A stretch of 64,000 nucleotides of DNA, taken from NCBI GenBank assembly GCA_902571525.1, contig CACGCL010000003.1:1-64000 (forward strand), in the 5' to 3' direction. The notes under the pieces were generated by a model. It was not told the origin of the DNA. It was given only the letters and a program-made list of their open reading frames with translations, and searched no databases. Made by a program: the position numbers and the translations under genes. Numbering within the stretch: position 1 is the first letter of the stretch; every line of letters begins with the position of its first letter. Source of the DNA: an uncultured Pelagibacteraceae bacterium (GTDB lineage Bacteria; Pseudomonadota; Alphaproteobacteria; Pelagibacterales; Pelagibacteraceae). This document shows positions 1 through 12,761 of this stretch, piece by piece.

Positions 1-2
1 CA

Positions 3-413
3 ATTGTTGAAAAAGATGAAAGAGAGATCAATTTAAGAAAAACCTTAAATTATGGACATACTTTTGCTCATGCATTTGAATCTACATTAGGATATACAAA
101 TAAGCTAAATCACGGGGAAGCTGTCCTACTTGGTATTTTAACAGCGTCAAAATTCAGTAATAAAGAAAAATTGCTTGCTAAAAAAGAGCTCGGGTTAATC
201 GAAAACCATATTGGAGAATTAAAGTATAATAACTTAAAAAATTATTTTAATAAAAATAATATAAATAAAATTTCAAATTTTATGATTAAAGATAAAAAAA
301 ACCACAATAAAAATATAAACTTAATTTTGTTAAAAAAAATTGCAAAACCAGTAATTAATAATACCTATTCACAAATAAAAGTAGAAAAATTTTTAGGCTC
401 ATTGATTAATTAA
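3..413 (+). CDS. aroB: 3-dehydroquinate synthase, C-terminal part
   Basis: This is the 3' end of a gene whose start lies before the window; the frame is open from base 3. It shows the family motif [11 protein letters not shown] followed by LNHGEAV. The histidines in these two motifs are the zinc ligands of 3-dehydroquinate synthase, which converts DAHP to 3-dehydroquinate in the shikimate pathway in the cytoplasm. The rest is the lysine-rich helical C-terminal domain. The stop at 411-413 overlaps the convergent bolA gene by 15 bases. Identification rests on the two metal-binding motifs and is secure; only about 136 residues are visible. Confidence 0.93.
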   Translation: MVEKDEREINLRKTLNYGHTFAHAFESTLGYTNKLNHGEAVLLGILTASKFSNKEKLLAKKELGLIENHIGELKYNNLKNYFNKNNINKISNFMIKDKKNHNKNINLILLKKIAKPVINNTYSQIKVEKFLGSLIN

Positions 414-662
414 TAGTTGAATTGAATGAATATAATCTTTCAATTCTTGATTTAAAATATTAAATATTTCTCTAGTGGCCTCTACCTTTTTCTTTGATTT
501 AAGTTCCAAAGACTCAATTCTAATTTTAAGATGAAATTTTTTGTGATCAAAATTTTTATGTTTTCTATGTAAAAATGTTTTATCTTCAATTGAGATTTTT
601 TCACATTTAATTTTATTACAAATTTTATTGTTTATTTTTGCAATTAAATTATTTATTTCCAT
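399..662 (-). CDS. bolA: BolA family protein
   Basis: A protein of 87 residues with the BolA pattern: an N-terminal helix, a central [15 protein letters not shown] strand region, then a helix ending in IHSIQLLI. The conserved histidine before the last strand, used in BolA-glutaredoxin Fe-S cluster sharing, is present in DYIHSIQ. BolA proteins act with monothiol glutaredoxins in iron-sulfur handling or as regulators. It lies 24 bases from the divergent J-domain gene, and bolA beside a J protein, cobS and cobT is a recurrent alphaproteobacterial arrangement. Which BolA paralogue this is cannot be settled from sequence alone. Confidence 0.8.
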   Translation of the reverse strand: MEINNLIAKINNKICNKIKCEKISIEDKTFLHRKHKNFDHKKFHLKIRIESLELKSKKKVEATREIFNILNQELKDYIHSIQLLINQ

Positions 663-686
663 AACAAATTATATAATAATAACCTA

Positions 687-1202
687 ATGAAAACTATTTG
701 CGATTGGAATAATTGTAATAATATTGGACAATATAGGGCTCCAATTGAGAGAGACAATAGTAAAAAATACAGATTACTTTGCCTAAAGCATATTAAAGAA
801 TTCAATAAGAATTGGAATTATTTTGAAAAGATGAATGATGAAGAAATTTTAGAATTTATTAAATCTGACATGACCTGGCACAAACCTACTCAAAACTTTA
901 GTGCTCAAGATAATTTTTTTAAAATATTATGGAATAACGCCTTAAAGGAAAGTTTGAATAAAAACGGTATTGATAAAAACTATACTAAAATAGCGCAGCT
1001 TAATTTCTCCAATAAAGATTTAAAAGCCTTTGATATTTTAGGCTTAGATGTAACAATAAATTGGGAAAATATAAGATCTAAGTTTAAAAAACTTGTTAAA
1101 AAATTTCATCCTGATATGAATTCAGGAAATAGAAAATTTGAAGAAAAGCTTAAAGTGATAACTTTAGCATATACGCAATTAAAAAGAACTTTGAAAAAAT
1201 GA
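687..1202 (+). CDS. J-domain protein with N-terminal zinc-binding region
   Basis: A 171-residue protein. Its N-terminus has a CDWNNC pair and a later CLKH pair, a plausible zinc site. The C-terminal third is a J domain (about residues 112-171) with the diagnostic HPD motif in KKFHPDM, which stimulates the ATPase of a DnaK partner. The layout matches the alphaproteobacterial J-protein family encoded next to cobS. The stop overlaps the cobS start (ATGA), so the two are translationally coupled. A co-chaperone role for the CobS/CobT machine or its client is inference from context; no glycine-rich or central DnaJ zinc domain is present, so it is not the housekeeping DnaJ. Confidence 0.85.
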   Translation: MKTICDWNNCNNIGQYRAPIERDNSKKYRLLCLKHIKEFNKNWNYFEKMNDEEILEFIKSDMTWHKPTQNFSAQDNFFKILWNNALKESLNKNGIDKNYTKIAQLNFSNKDLKAFDILGLDVTINWENIRSKFKKLVKKFHPDMNSGNRKFEEKLKVITLAYTQLKRTLKK

Positions 1203-2167
1203 CTAATGATTTAAATATAGTGCCTAATATTAAGTTATCTGTTAAGCAAACCTTTGGGATAGATAGCGATTTAGAAGTAGAAGCTTTCGAAAAAAAAAAT
1301 GAATATGTTCCTGAGATTGATAAAAATTATAAATTCGATAAAGATACGACAATTGCGATTTTATCAGGCTTTTCTTTTAACAAAAGAGTTTTAGTTCAAG
1401 GTTATCATGGAACAGGGAAATCAACACATATAGAACAGATTGCTGCTAGATTAAACTGGCCTTGCATAAGAGTTAATTTAGATAGTCATGTTAGTAGAAT
1501 AGATTTAATAGGCAAAGACGCTATAAGACTTAAAGATGGAAAACAGGTAACAGAGTTCAAAGAGGGGATTTTACCTTGGTCAATTCAAAACCCTGTAGCT
1601 TTGGTTTTTGACGAGTATGATGCAGGTAGACCAGACGTTATGTTTGTTATACAGAGAATTTTAGAGTCCGAGGGAAGCTTTACTCTTCTTGATAAAAATA
1701 AAGTAATCAAACAAAACAATTATTTCAGACTTTTTGCAACCTCTAATACTGTGGGTTTGGGAGATACATCAGGATTATATCATGGAACTCAACAAATAAA
1801 CCAAGGTCAAATGGATAGATGGAATATTGTTACAACTTTAAATTATTTAAGTCTTGAAAAAGAGATGGAAATTATTTTAGCAAAAAATAAACCATATAAT
1901 AATATTGAGGGTAAAGAAAAAATTTCTAACATGATTAAGGTAGCAACTCTGACGAGAAAAGGATTTATGGCTGGTGATATATCAACTGTAATGAGTCCAA
2001 GAACAGTTTTACACTGGGCAGATAATGCAGAAATATTTAAAGACCTTGGATATGCATTCAGAGTGACATTTTTAAATAAATGCGATGATGCCGAAAAAAG
2101 TATCATTTCTGAATATTATCAAAGATGTTTTGGGGAAGATTTGCCTGAGTCTATTATTAATTCCTAA
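1199..2167 (+). CDS. cobS: CobS-type AAA+ ATPase (cobaltochelatase subunit family)
   Basis: A 322-residue AAA+ ATPase of the MoxR/CobS clade. The Walker A motif GYHGTGKST lies at residues 68-76 and Walker B VFDEYD at about 136-141, followed by a sensor-1 region around FATSNT. In cobalamin producers CobS pairs with CobT and CobN to insert cobalt into hydrogenobyrinic acid diamide. Here it overlaps the J-domain gene by four bases and is followed six bases later by cobT. No cobN or other corrin gene is in the window, so a chelatase role is not shown; a general CobS-CobT remodelling role is possible. Confidence 0.9.
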   Translation: MTNDLNIVPNIKLSVKQTFGIDSDLEVEAFEKKNEYVPEIDKNYKFDKDTTIAILSGFSFNKRVLVQGYHGTGKSTHIEQIAARLNWPCIRVNLDSHVSRIDLIGKDAIRLKDGKQVTEFKEGILPWSIQNPVALVFDEYDAGRPDVMFVIQRILESEGSFTLLDKNKVIKQNNYFRLFATSNTVGLGDTSGLYHGTQQINQGQMDRWNIVTTLNYLSLEKEMEIILAKNKPYNNIEGKEKISNMIKVATLTRKGFMAGDISTVMSPRTVLHWADNAEIFKDLGYAFRVTFLNKCDDAEKSIISEYYQRCFGEDLPESIINS

Positions 2168-2172
2168 AATTA

Positions 2173-3984
2173 ATGGAAAAAAAAAGAGAAATTTTAGAGG
2201 AATTGATTAAACAAGCGCTTACTTCAACTTATAAAGTAATTTCTAATCAACTGAACGAAGATAGCTTAAAAGGTAAAAATTTTAACACAAAAAATTTAGA
2301 TTTTTCAGAAATTAAAGATTTTAAAAATAAATCTGATTATATAAAATTGAGAGCAAATACTGATTCTAAAGCTTTAAAATTAAGATTTTCTGATAATAAT
2401 GTCTTTCTAAAAAATCATCCTAAAAATCCAGCTTTAAAAAAAATTTATGAACTATCTGAAATATTTAGATGTGAAATGTTAGGTTCAAAAATGTTGAGCG
2501 GAATTAAAAAAAATCTAGAAAACTTTTATTATCAAAAGATTAACAATAAAAAATACAATGAGTTAAATTCTAAGGAAGAAATAAATATTCATGATGCATT
2601 TGAGTTATACATTTTAGAAAAATTTTTCAAGCTAAATCTCAACAAAAATTCACTTAAAGTTTTGAATTACTGGAGAAAAGATTTTGATAAAAATTTTAAA
2701 AACCATTTGAATTATTTGGAACAAAACATTGAAAACCAGAATAATTACAATTTAAAATTTTCAAATTTACTTGAGAAAATGGATATTTTTGATGAAAATC
2801 AAAATCAACAGAGTAATCAAAACGAGGACAATCAAAATTCAGCAAATGACGATAGTTCTAAAAATGATAATAGTGATAATAACGATAATGCTTCTGACGA
2901 AAAAGTTGAAGATCAATCCAGCTCTGAAACTGATTATGATGTTAATCAATTTAGGATGCAAGAGGACTCAGATCAAACTGATAATACTGGTGAAAACTTT
3001 GAAAGAGTTTCTCAAAAACTAAATATAAACAAAAAAAATATAGAATATAAAATTTTTACTTCAAAATTTGATGAAACTGCTAAAGCTGAAATTTTAGAAA
3101 AACAAGATGAAATTTTAAGACTTAGAAAGAACCTTGATCAACAATTAATTAATTTCCAAGATTTAATTACTAAGTTAGCAAATAAATTGCAAAGACAACT
3201 GTTAGCAATACAAAATAGATCATGGGAATATGATCTTGAGGAAGGTTTGTTAGACTCATCAAAACTTACAAGAATAATAATCGATCCACAAAATTCTTTA
3301 TCATTTAAAAAAGAAAAAGAATTTGAATTTAAAGATACGATTGTTACATTGTTGATTGATAACTCTGGCTCTATGAGAGGTAGGCCCATAACAATAGCTG
3401 CATTATGTGCAGATATTTTATCTAGAACATTAGAGAGATGTAATGTTAAAGTTGAAATTTTAGGATTTACTACCAAAAATTGGAAGGGTGGTGAGTCAAG
3501 GGAAGATTGGAATAAAAAAGGAAAACCCCAATATCCAGGAAGATTAAACGACTTAAGACACATTATTTACAAGAGTGCAGACACAAACTGGAGGCAATCA
3601 AAAAAAAACTTGGGCCTTATGTTGAAAGAAGGATTACTTAAAGAGAATATAGATGGCGAAGCAATACTTTGGGCATTTAATAGATTAAAGAAAAGGAAAG
3701 AGGAGAGAAAAATTTTAATGGTTATCTCTGATGGTGCGCCTGTTGATGATTCAACATTATCAGTAAATTCTGGAGATTTTTTAGAAAAGCACCTGAAAAA
3801 AGTGGTAAAATCAATTCAAGATAATAAAGATTTCGAAATTTTAGCCATAGGCATCGGTCATGACGTTTCTCGTTATTATAAAAAAGCAATCAAAATTACA
3901 GACGTACAAGAACTCGGGGATGTTATGATCAAGCAATTAAGTCAAATGTTTGAAAAAAAACCGAAAAAGAAGATTTACCATTAA
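2173..3984 (+). CDS. cobT: CobT-type protein with VWA domain
   Basis: A 603-residue protein with the CobT layout. There is an N-terminal helical region, a low-complexity Asn/Asp/Gln/Ser-rich acidic linker at about residues 205-270, and a C-terminal von Willebrand A domain. Its metal-ion-dependent adhesion motif DNSGSM lies near residue 396. CobT is the partner that recruits substrate to the CobS hexamer. The gene follows cobS by six bases and its end overlaps the convergent kinase gene by four bases. The length is normal for the family. As for cobS, real cobalt chelation would need a CobN elsewhere. Confidence 0.9.
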   Translation: MEKKREILEELIKQALTSTYKVISNQLNEDSLKGKNFNTKNLDFSEIKDFKNKSDYIKLRANTDSKALKLRFSDNNVFLKNHPKNPALKKIYELSEIFRCEMLGSKMLSGIKKNLENFYYQKINNKKYNELNSKEEINIHDAFELYILEKFFKLNLNKNSLKVLNYWRKDFDKNFKNHLNYLEQNIENQNNYNLKFSNLLEKMDIFDENQNQQSNQNEDNQNSANDDSSKNDNSDNNDNASDEKVEDQSSSETDYDVNQFRMQEDSDQTDNTGENFERVSQKLNINKKNIEYKIFTSKFDETAKAEILEKQDEILRLRKNLDQQLINFQDLITKLANKLQRQLLAIQNRSWEYDLEEGLLDSSKLTRIIIDPQNSLSFKKEKEFEFKDTIVTLLIDNSGSMRGRPITIAALCADILSRTLERCNVKVEILGFTTKNWKGGESREDWNKKGKPQYPGRLNDLRHIIYKSADTNWRQSKKNLGLMLKEGLLKENIDGEAILWAFNRLKKRKEERKILMVISDGAPVDDSTLSVNSGDFLEKHLKKVVKSIQDNKDFEILAIGIGHDVSRYYKKAIKITDVQELGDVMIKQLSQMFEKKPKKKIYH

Positions 3985-5261
3985 AGATTTTTTAAAAAAG
4001 CATTTTTCCAATTTATAATTACTTCAGCACCAGGTCTAGTTTTTGAGTTTCTACAGATCACTATAGCTTTATTTCTCTCTAATAATGTTTTACCAATAAA
4101 GATTCCTAATCCTAATCCTGCTTTTTTATTTTCTTTATCAGATGAAGATTTTATATAAGGTTCACCTATTTTGCTCAAAATATCTTTTGGATAACCATTT
4201 CCATCATCCTCGATTGATAATTCGGTAATTTCACTATTACTTTTAATTGAGACATATATTTTTTTCTTAGCAAATTTGTTTGCATTACCTACAAAATTTC
4301 TAATTCCATATATAATTTCTATTATTTTTGATATTTTAAAAGAATTTGTGTCTTGACTTAAATTAATTATAAATTCTTTATCAGATATTTCCCGAAAAGA
4401 TTTAATAATTTCTGAAACATATTCTGAGATAGATAATTCCTGATTTATAAAATCATCTTCTTGAGATGGCTCTAAGGTTAATTTTTTTAAGATTTGACTA
4501 CATCTTTCGACTTGACTTACCAATAACTCGATATCTTTTTTTATGTCTTTTTGATCTTTAAACTGCTTATACATGTCTTGGGATATAACTTTTATAGTCG
4601 AGAGAGGAGTATTTAGGGAATGTGCGGCAGCGGCGGCTTGGCCTCCAAGTGATACTAACTCGTGTTCTTTTGCAATCACCTGCTCTAATTTATCCAGTGC
4701 TTCTTTTCTAAGTCTTGATTCTCTTCCAAAAGTAGCAGCAAAATAATTTAAAAAAATTAAAGCTATAAATAGTGATGTTGGAATTGCATAATAATAAAAA
4801 GTATTAACTAATATAATGTTAGTACCCGGATAGATTAATTCTACGTGATAAAAAGTCAGTAAAAGTATTGAAAGAATTGTTAATGATATTAACGTCAAGC
4901 TAGCTTTTAATTCAAGATTAGATGATGAGAAAACACTTGGAATTATTAAAAATATTGAGAAGGGATTTAAAATTCCACCAGTGAGATAAATTAAAGTGCT
5001 TAGTTGTAATATATCTAAAAACAAAAAAATAAAAGAGTCCTTATTAGATAAAATATTTTTTTGGTAAAAATAAATTAGAATAATATTTGATATAACTCCA
5101 AGAAATATTATTAAATTAGTTAGATATATATTGAATTGAAATTCAAAAATAAAAAATACGATATTTAAAGTCAAAAATTGACCAATTATGCCAATCCACC
5201 TTAAATTAATATAAGTAGATTTATTTAAAGAATAAATTTTAGAAACATATGATGTTTCCAT
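3981..5261 (-). CDS. regB: RegB/PrrB-like redox sensor histidine kinase
   Basis: A 426-residue membrane kinase. About six hydrophobic segments fill residues 20-175, with a GGILNPF motif at 95-101 matching the GGxxNPF quinone-sensing motif of RegB. The phosphoacceptor region [12 protein letters not shown] contains His214. A cysteine at residue 254 in ERCSQIL sits where RegB kinases carry their redox-active cysteine. The N box and glycine-rich ATP lid (DDGNGYP, GLGLGIF) complete a full catalytic domain. RegB with RegA controls energy and redox genes in alphaproteobacteria. No response regulator is adjacent, so the partner must be elsewhere. It lies four bases downstream of gyrB on the same strand. 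Confidence 0.85.
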   Translation of the reverse strand: METSYVSKIYSLNKSTYINLRWIGIIGQFLTLNIVFFIFEFQFNIYLTNLIIFLGVISNIILIYFYQKNILSNKDSFIFLFLDILQLSTLIYLTGGILNPFSIFLIIPSVFSSSNLELKASLTLISLTILSILLLTFYHVELIYPGTNIILVNTFYYYAIPTSLFIALIFLNYFAATFGRESRLRKEALDKLEQVIAKEHELVSLGGQAAAAAHSLNTPLSTIKVISQDMYKQFKDQKDIKKDIELLVSQVERCSQILKKLTLEPSQEDDFINQELSISEYVSEIIKSFREISDKEFIINLSQDTNSFKISKIIEIIYGIRNFVGNANKFAKKKIYVSIKSNSEITELSIEDDGNGYPKDILSKIGEPYIKSSSDKENKKAGLGLGIFIGKTLLERNKAIVICRNSKTRPGAEVIINWKNAFLKNL

Positions 5262-5265
5262 AATT

Positions 5266-7320
<2,055 letters not shown>

Positions 7321-7552
7321 TTATATTTTTGATAAAAAAATTATCATATCAATTTTTTATAATAATCAAAATCTAACAATATACAGTGGTCAAATTTTTG
7401 TTGGTATTTAATAATTGTAGGATCATTTTATTTTTTTTTTCTTACTTTAATAATTTTACTCAAAGAACAGCTTTTTTTGATAAAAAATGACCATAAAAAA
7501 ATTGCAGAAACTATCTTAACGTCATTTTAAAAATTATAAAACATCAAATAAT

Positions 7553-7642
7553 TGGCGGAGAGAGTGGGATTCGAACCCACGAAAGAGTTTCCCCTAAACA
7601 CGCTTTCCAAGCGTGCGCCTTAAACCGCTCGGCCATCTCTCC
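7553..7642 (-). tRNA. tRNA-Ser (GGA anticodon)
   Basis: Read on the minus strand, the acceptor stem GGAGAGA pairs with TCTCTCC, followed by discriminator G and an encoded CCA. The D arm, an anticodon stem with loop CTTGGAAAG carrying GGA, a long variable arm typical of serine tRNA and a GTTCGAATC T arm are all present. It decodes UCC/UCU. It lies two bases from the next gene and borders the glycan island. Confidence 0.96.
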
Positions 7643-7643
7643 A

Positions 7644-8432
7644 TTAAAAATCTATAAATGCCCAAGGATGTTCTCTATAACTAGTATATTTTGTGAACCA
7701 AAAAGATAAATATCTTTCTGCCAAATAGGCATATAATCTCTCAGTATCATAACCTTTTAAAGTATCAAATCTAAAATCCTCCTCACATCTTTCAAGCCAT
7801 GAGAATACAGTTGTAAACCACTTATCTAAAATTCTTTTTCTTGCGATAAACATAATGTGTGGATTGTAACTTGATTTATTGATTACAAACTTTTCAAATT
7901 CATCTCTATCTTTGTTATCAAGTTTTTTGATAGCTTTACTCAGATTTCCATATCCATGATGCATATCAAAGTGAGTAATGATATTTTCTTTTTTTCCAAA
8001 GATAAGTTTTGGATTTCTGACTAAATTTCTCCAGCCTCTTTTAAATAATTTGATTTTTTTTGCCCCAGAAACATCGATCGGATTACAAATAATACTATCT
8101 AATTTTGACCAAGAATGATTTTCTTTAATCAAAAGGTTTTCAATTAAGTTATTTTTATTTATTTTGGAAAGATCAGTATCTTCTTTTACCCAAAATCGCC
8201 TTTTTTGACAAAAGCCTACCCAGTCTGAATTTTCTGATACAAGTAAATTTTTCCAGTACCAATAGTGAAAGGTTAATTCAGAGTAGAATTTTTCTTTATA
8301 ATGAATGTTATTTTTGACTTTTGTATTAATATAATTTGAGGAAAAATCATGCTCACCAACTCCTGCTAAATTTAGAAAACTTTTTTCTAATTTTGGAAGA
8401 GGTTTATTTGTTACGCAAAAAATTTTAATCAT
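7644..8432 (-). CDS. DUF4422-like glycosyltransferase
   Basis: A 262-residue protein without membrane segments. The stretch SELTFHYWYWKNLL followed by WVGFCQKRRFW resembles the DUF4422 signature (ELT-YWxWKN, then GLCHYRRFF). The C-terminal GYDTERLYAYLAERYLSFW resembles the conserved end of that family. DUF4422 proteins are putative glycosyltransferases in surface polysaccharide loci. The gene is four bases downstream of another transferase-like gene on the same strand, so they are probably co-transcribed. Donor and acceptor sugars cannot be told from the sequence. Confidence 0.65.
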   Translation of the reverse strand: MIKIFCVTNKPLPKLEKSFLNLAGVGEHDFSSNYINTKVKNNIHYKEKFYSELTFHYWYWKNLLVSENSDWVGFCQKRRFWVKEDTDLSKINKNNLIENLLIKENHSWSKLDSIICNPIDVSGAKKIKLFKRGWRNLVRNPKLIFGKKENIITHFDMHHGYGNLSKAIKKLDNKDRDEFEKFVINKSSYNPHIMFIARKRILDKWFTTVFSWLERCEEDFRFDTLKGYDTERLYAYLAERYLSFWFTKYTSYREHPWAFIDF

Positions 8433-8436
8433 AATT

Positions 8437-9366
8437 CTATTTTTTTTTAAAAAAATGTTTAAAACCTCTATAAATTTTATTAGAAGTTTTTTTTATTAAA
8501 AGTTTTATTAGTGGAACAAAACTTTGTTTTTTATCAAGCTGATCAGGATTTTCATAAGTAAGATGTTTGTAATTAAGTATTTTTATTATCATTTCTTGGG
8601 AATTCGATAATACTCCGTCTAAACCCTCTCTTATACCTGAAATCAATATTTGTGGTTTTTTATTTTCTAAAAGTTTTGAATGTCCTATAAGCTCATACTC
8701 TGAAAACAAAGATCCATTATATTCCTTATGCGTTTTAATAATTGCCTCAAATATCATAGATGTAAACCATTCTGCAATATTTTTTTTTGAAGGTTGAAAA
8801 TTAGATAGTTTTGATAAAAGATTTTTAAGGTCATAAGGTGTTACTGCTGAAAATTGGCATACTGAAGAAACAAAATATTTAGGAATCTCACCTAAAATAG
8901 TTTTATTAGTAGCATAATAAGCTTTAAAAAATTCACTAGTTGTTCCGTAAATTACAGATTTTTCATTATCAAAAAATTTTATTTTTTTTAAAATTATTGT
9001 ATCCGCATCCCAAATTATTAATTTTTCATTATTAATTTTTATAAAATTATAAATAAAAGTTAATTTTAAAACTTGCTGATAGTACCATCCTAATCTACCC
9101 TGAATTTTTTCATAATAGTTGGTTTTTTTTAAAATGAGATTTGCAATTTCTTTAAAGCGCTCAAATTTAATTATTTCATCTTCGTCGTAGATTCTAAAAT
9201 TGTCTAAGTTTAATTCTTCTTTAAATTTTTTTAAATCAGCATTTGGACAAACGATAAAAAATTGTAAATTATTGTAAAATTGTTTAAAATTTAAATAATT
9301 CCTTTTTATTATTTCAATATTTCCTGATAATGTAACTTGGCATATGTTTAATTTATCAAAATTCAT
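8437..9366 (-). CDS. putative glycosyltransferase (DUF6492-like)
   Basis: A 309-residue soluble protein with a GT-A-like beginning (NICQVTLSGN, a predicted strand-loop) and the segment GWYYQQVLKLTFIYNF followed by IIWDADTIIL, where DAD is a DxD-type nucleotide-sugar/metal motif. This pattern fits the DUF6492 transferase-like proteins found in cell-surface clusters. A basic C-terminal tail (KKTSNKIYRGFKHFFKKK) could lie at the membrane. It probably starts a two-gene unit with the DUF4422-like gene. The family assignment is from remembered pattern only and is moderate. Confidence 0.55.
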   Translation of the reverse strand: MNFDKLNICQVTLSGNIEIIKRNYLNFKQFYNNLQFFIVCPNADLKKFKEELNLDNFRIYDEDEIIKFERFKEIANLILKKTNYYEKIQGRLGWYYQQVLKLTFIYNFIKINNEKLIIWDADTIILKKIKFFDNEKSVIYGTTSEFFKAYYATNKTILGEIPKYFVSSVCQFSAVTPYDLKNLLSKLSNFQPSKKNIAEWFTSMIFEAIIKTHKEYNGSLFSEYELIGHSKLLENKKPQILISGIREGLDGVLSNSQEMIIKILNYKHLTYENPDQLDKKQSFVPLIKLLIKKTSNKIYRGFKHFFKKK

Positions 9367-9401
9367 TTTGTTATACTACTTCATGAGTTTATTAAATATC
9401 A

Positions 9402-10145
9402 ATGTATAAAAAAATTTTAAAAAAAATGAGTGAAGCACTAGGATACAAGCTAGTTAATAAAGACCTTATTAAAAATCAAAGATCACTTGATACTCATAAT
9501 TTAATAAATACTCAACTTATTTTAAAATTAATTTTTAACAACAATAATATAAAAAGTTTAATTCAGATTGGAGCAAATGACGGAAAAAGATTTGATGAAA
9601 TATCTAAGTTTATAAAAAATAATAATGAGTTAAAAGCTGTATTGGTAGAACCTGTGAAAAAGTATTTTGAACAATTAAAAGAAAACTATAAGGATCATAA
9701 AAATATCGAATTTGAGAACTCAGCCATATCAAAAGATAATGAAATAAATTTTCTATATTGTGTAAAAGATAAATTTCTAGAAAATTATCAAGAGCATATA
9801 AAAGGAATTAACTCTAATAAGATACAACATTTATTAAATCACAATGTGAAAAAATCTCATATTGAAAAAATTAAAGTTGAGACATTAACTTTCGCAAACT
9901 TAATAATAAAATATAATTTAAGTGAAATAGACCTTTTATATATAGATGTAGAGGGTTACGACGATAAAATTATTCTTGATTTTTTAGACAATTCGAAACT
10001 CAGGCCAATTTTAATTTTTGAGTACATTCACATAAAAAACATATCATTAAACATTTTAATTAAAAAGTTACTAAATGAAAATTATAAAATATTAAGAGTT
10101 GATGAAAACGTAATTTGTTATAATAAGAATTTTAAAATAATTTAA
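9402..10145 (+). CDS. FkbM family methyltransferase
   Basis: A 247-residue S-adenosylmethionine-dependent methyltransferase. Motif I is LIQIGANDGKRFDEI (about residue 51), followed by AVLVEPVKKYF and later LLYIDVEGYDDKII, the FkbM family pattern. Such enzymes often O-methylate sugars of surface glycans, which fits the flanking transferases. The gene points opposite to both neighbours. Its end overlaps the convergent GT17 gene by four bases. Confidence 0.85.
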   Translation: MYKKILKKMSEALGYKLVNKDLIKNQRSLDTHNLINTQLILKLIFNNNNIKSLIQIGANDGKRFDEISKFIKNNNELKAVLVEPVKKYFEQLKENYKDHKNIEFENSAISKDNEINFLYCVKDKFLENYQEHIKGINSNKIQHLLNHNVKKSHIEKIKVETLTFANLIIKYNLSEIDLLYIDVEGYDDKIILDFLDNSKLRPILIFEYIHIKNISLNILIKKLLNENYKILRVDENVICYNKNFKII

Positions 10146-10951
10146 ATAAGCCACTCCTCATAAAATTCTTTGTTATTCAGTAAATATTCTGGAAAATTTT
10201 CATTTAATTTAATTTTCGTAAAACTGTCGTTTCTTCCAATTATATCAATTTGATTTTCAATTTTTTTTTTAATCTCATTTAAATTTAGATGTTTTTCATC
10301 TATTTTTTCTTTAAAATTTATAGGATCGTTAGTTTCACACAAATTTCTATATTTATACAATAATTTTTCGGGAGATTTTAAGTTACAAAAATGCCAGCCA
10401 CCGTCCTCAATAATGTTATTCAATCTTGCTTTATCAATTCTCCAAAAAGGTCTTTTTTTGAATTTTAGATTCCTTAACCATTGTGGGGATTTAAGATTTT
10501 TATAGATGCATATTCTGCTACCATACCAAAAAGGATTATTTCTACTTTGAAGATTCAATTTATAATAGAAATGCATTTGTTTAAAAACTGCATATTTCAT
10601 ATTACTTTTAAAGGTTGATATTTTTTTGGGGTTTGGAATTTCGTCGAGATCCGAAATCATTATTGTGTCATCAGGTCTTGCATTATTTAATCCTTTTAAA
10701 ATAGAATTTCTTTGGAAGTTTTCTCTTAAGTAAGGATCATCTCCATCAGGAAGATCTGTTACTGGTATATAAATTATCTTATCTTTAAACTCTTTAAATT
10801 TATCAAAATCAAAACATAATTCTTTTGGGTTGTTTTGCCAAGTTTTATTACCTTCTACAATTACAAAATAATCTACAAATTTATTTAAAATTTTTAAACG
10901 TAAATCTAATAGAAGGTCTTCATCCCAGTAAGAAAAGCAATCATAAATCAT
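10142..10951 (-). CDS. glycosyltransferase family 17 protein
   Basis: A 269-residue protein starting MIYDCFSYWDEDLLLDLRL with the later FVIVEGNKTWQ, PVTDLPDGDDPYLRENFQRN and MISDLDEIPNP. These are the conserved blocks of GT17, the family of beta-1,4-mannosyl-glycoprotein N-acetylglucosaminyltransferase; DLDE is the likely metal-binding acidic motif. Bacterial members occur in surface polysaccharide clusters, and the true sugar is unknown. It starts one base after the lepA stop on the same strand, so it may be read as the tail of the translation operon. Confidence 0.85.
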   Translation of the reverse strand: MIYDCFSYWDEDLLLDLRLKILNKFVDYFVIVEGNKTWQNNPKELCFDFDKFKEFKDKIIYIPVTDLPDGDDPYLRENFQRNSILKGLNNARPDDTIMISDLDEIPNPKKISTFKSNMKYAVFKQMHFYYKLNLQSRNNPFWYGSRICIYKNLKSPQWLRNLKFKKRPFWRIDKARLNNIIEDGGWHFCNLKSPEKLLYKYRNLCETNDPINFKEKIDEKHLNLNEIKKKIENQIDIIGRNDSFTKIKLNENFPEYLLNNKEFYEEWLI

Positions 10952-10952
10952 T

Positions 10953-12761
10953 TTATTTTTCTTTATTAATCTTTAAGACACCTATAAAGGCTTCTTGGGG
11001 TATTTCTACTCTTCCAAATTGTTTTGACCTAGCCTTTCCTTTTTTTTGTTTATCTAAAAGTTTCCTTTTTCTATCTCTAGCACCACCACCGTGTATTTTT
11101 GTTAGAACATCTTTTTTAAATCCTTTTATAGTTTCTCTAGCAATAATTTTGCCACCGATTGCCGCTTGTACAGGAATCATAAAGTTATGACGAGGTATAA
11201 GGTCTTTTAATTTTTCGCACACTTCTCTACCAATAGTTTGTGCAAAATCTTTATGAACCATCATTGCAAGTGCATCAACTGGTTCAGAATTTACCAAGAT
11301 CCCTAATTTTACTAAATCTCCTTCTTTGTGACCTATGATTTCGTAATCAAAGCTTGCATATCCACTTGTCATAGATTTGAGTCTATCATTAAAATCAAAA
11401 ACAACTTCATTTAGAGGTATCTCGTAATTTAATACAGCTCTATTACCTGAGTAATTTAAATTTTTTTGTATCCCTCTTTTATTTTGGCAAAGTTTCATAA
11501 TAGATCCCAAATACTGATCAGGAGTGATTATTGTAGCTTTTATCCATGGTTCTTCTATAAATTTTATTAAAGTTGGATCAGGTAAATTTGAAGGATTTTG
11601 TAAATCTTGAATACCACCATTATTTAAATGAATTTTATAGACAACTCCTGGAGTTGTGGTCAACAAATTAATATCGAATTCTCTCTCTAGCCTTTCGGTA
11701 ATTATTTCAAGATGTAGTAAACCTAAAAATCCACAACGAAATCCTAACCCAAGTGCAGAAGATGACTCTGGCTCATAAGAAAAGCTCGAGTCATTTAATT
11801 GTAGCTTAGCTAAACCATCTTTTAATTTTTGATATTCTGAACTATCAACTGGGAATAAGCCGCAAAAAACTACCGGTTTACTTGGTTTGAAACCAGGTAA
11901 AGCTTTTTTGAGAGGACTTTGTGCTTCACAAATAGTATCACCGACTTTTGTATCTGATAAATTTTTAATTCCTGTGATAATAAATCCTATTTCACCTGAA
12001 TTTAATTCGTCAATATCTTTAGCTTTTGGTGTGAAAACACCTACTTTTTCAACTATATATTCTCGGTCGGTAGACATCATTTTTATTTTCATATTTTTTT
12101 TTAGTGTTCCATCTATAACTCTGACTAAAATAATGACACCTAAATAAGAATCGTACCAACTATCTACGAGTAAACATTTTAATAATTCATCAATTTCACC
12201 CTTAGGGGATGGTAATATAGAGACTATTTGCTCTAAAATATCTTCAATACCTTCTCCAGTTTTTCCTGAACAAGGAACAGCATTAGATGTATCTATGCCA
12301 ATTACATCCTCTATTTGTTTTTTTGTTCTATCTAAATCTGACGCAGGTAAATCAATTTTATTTAACACAGGTATTATTTCATGATTTATATCTAATGCTT
12401 GATAAACATTGGCAAGTGTTTGTGCTTCAACACCTTGTGTGCTGTCTACAATTAATATGGATCCCTCACATGCATAAAGTGATCTACTAACCTCGTAACT
12501 GAAGTCCACATGACCTGGTGTATCAATAATATTTAGTATGTATTCTTTGCCATCTTTTGCTTTGTAATTAAGCTTTACTGTTTGTGCTTTAATTGTAATA
12601 CCTCGCTCTCTTTCAATATCCATAGAGTCTAATACTTGATCTTTCATTTCTCTTTCTGTCAAACCTCCGCACTTATGTATTATCCTGTCTGCTATTGTAG
12701 ATTTTCCATGGTCAATATGAGCGATGATAGCAAAATTTCTAATATTATTTAGATTGGACAT
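10953..12761 (-). CDS. lepA: elongation factor 4 (LepA)
   Basis: A 602-residue translational GTPase of the normal LepA length. G1 is [10 protein letters not shown]3 is DTPGH and G4 is NKID, followed by EF-G-like domains and the LepA-specific C-terminal region containing [16 protein letters not shown] and [19 protein letters not shown]. LepA back-translocates or remodels stalled ribosomes and assists initiation. The start codon directly follows the pheT stop (12762), so it is the distal gene of the thrS-infC-rpmI-rplT-pheST operon. Confidence 0.97.
   Translation of the reverse strand: MSNLNNIRNFAIIAHIDHGKSTIADRIIHKCGGLTEREMKDQVLDSMDIERERGITIKAQTVKLNYKAKDGKEYILNIIDTPGHVDFSYEVSRSLYACEGSILIVDSTQGVEAQTLANVYQALDINHEIIPVLNKIDLPASDLDRTKKQIEDVIGIDTSNAVPCSGKTGEGIEDILEQIVSILPSPKGEIDELLKCLLVDSWYDSYLGVIILVRVIDGTLKKNMKIKMMSTDREYIVEKVGVFTPKAKDIDELNSGEIGFIITGIKNLSDTKVGDTICEAQSPLKKALPGFKPSKPVVFCGLFPVDSSEYQKLKDGLAKLQLNDSSFSYEPESSSALGLGFRCGFLGLLHLEIITERLEREFDINLLTTTPGVVYKIHLNNGGIQDLQNPSNLPDPTLIKFIEEPWIKATIITPDQYLGSIMKLCQNKRGIQKNLNYSGNRAVLNYEIPLNEVVFDFNDRLKSMTSGYASFDYEIIGHKEGDLVKLGILVNSEPVDALAMMVHKDFAQTIGREVCEKLKDLIPRHNFMIPVQAAIGGKIIARETIKGFKKDVLTKIHGGGARDRKRKLLDKQKKGKARSKQFGRVEIPQEAFIGVLKINKEK

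Noticed and set aside
3138..3563. 141-residue minus-strand frame inside cobT
   Set aside because: Antisense shadow of the conserved VWA region with no family pattern.
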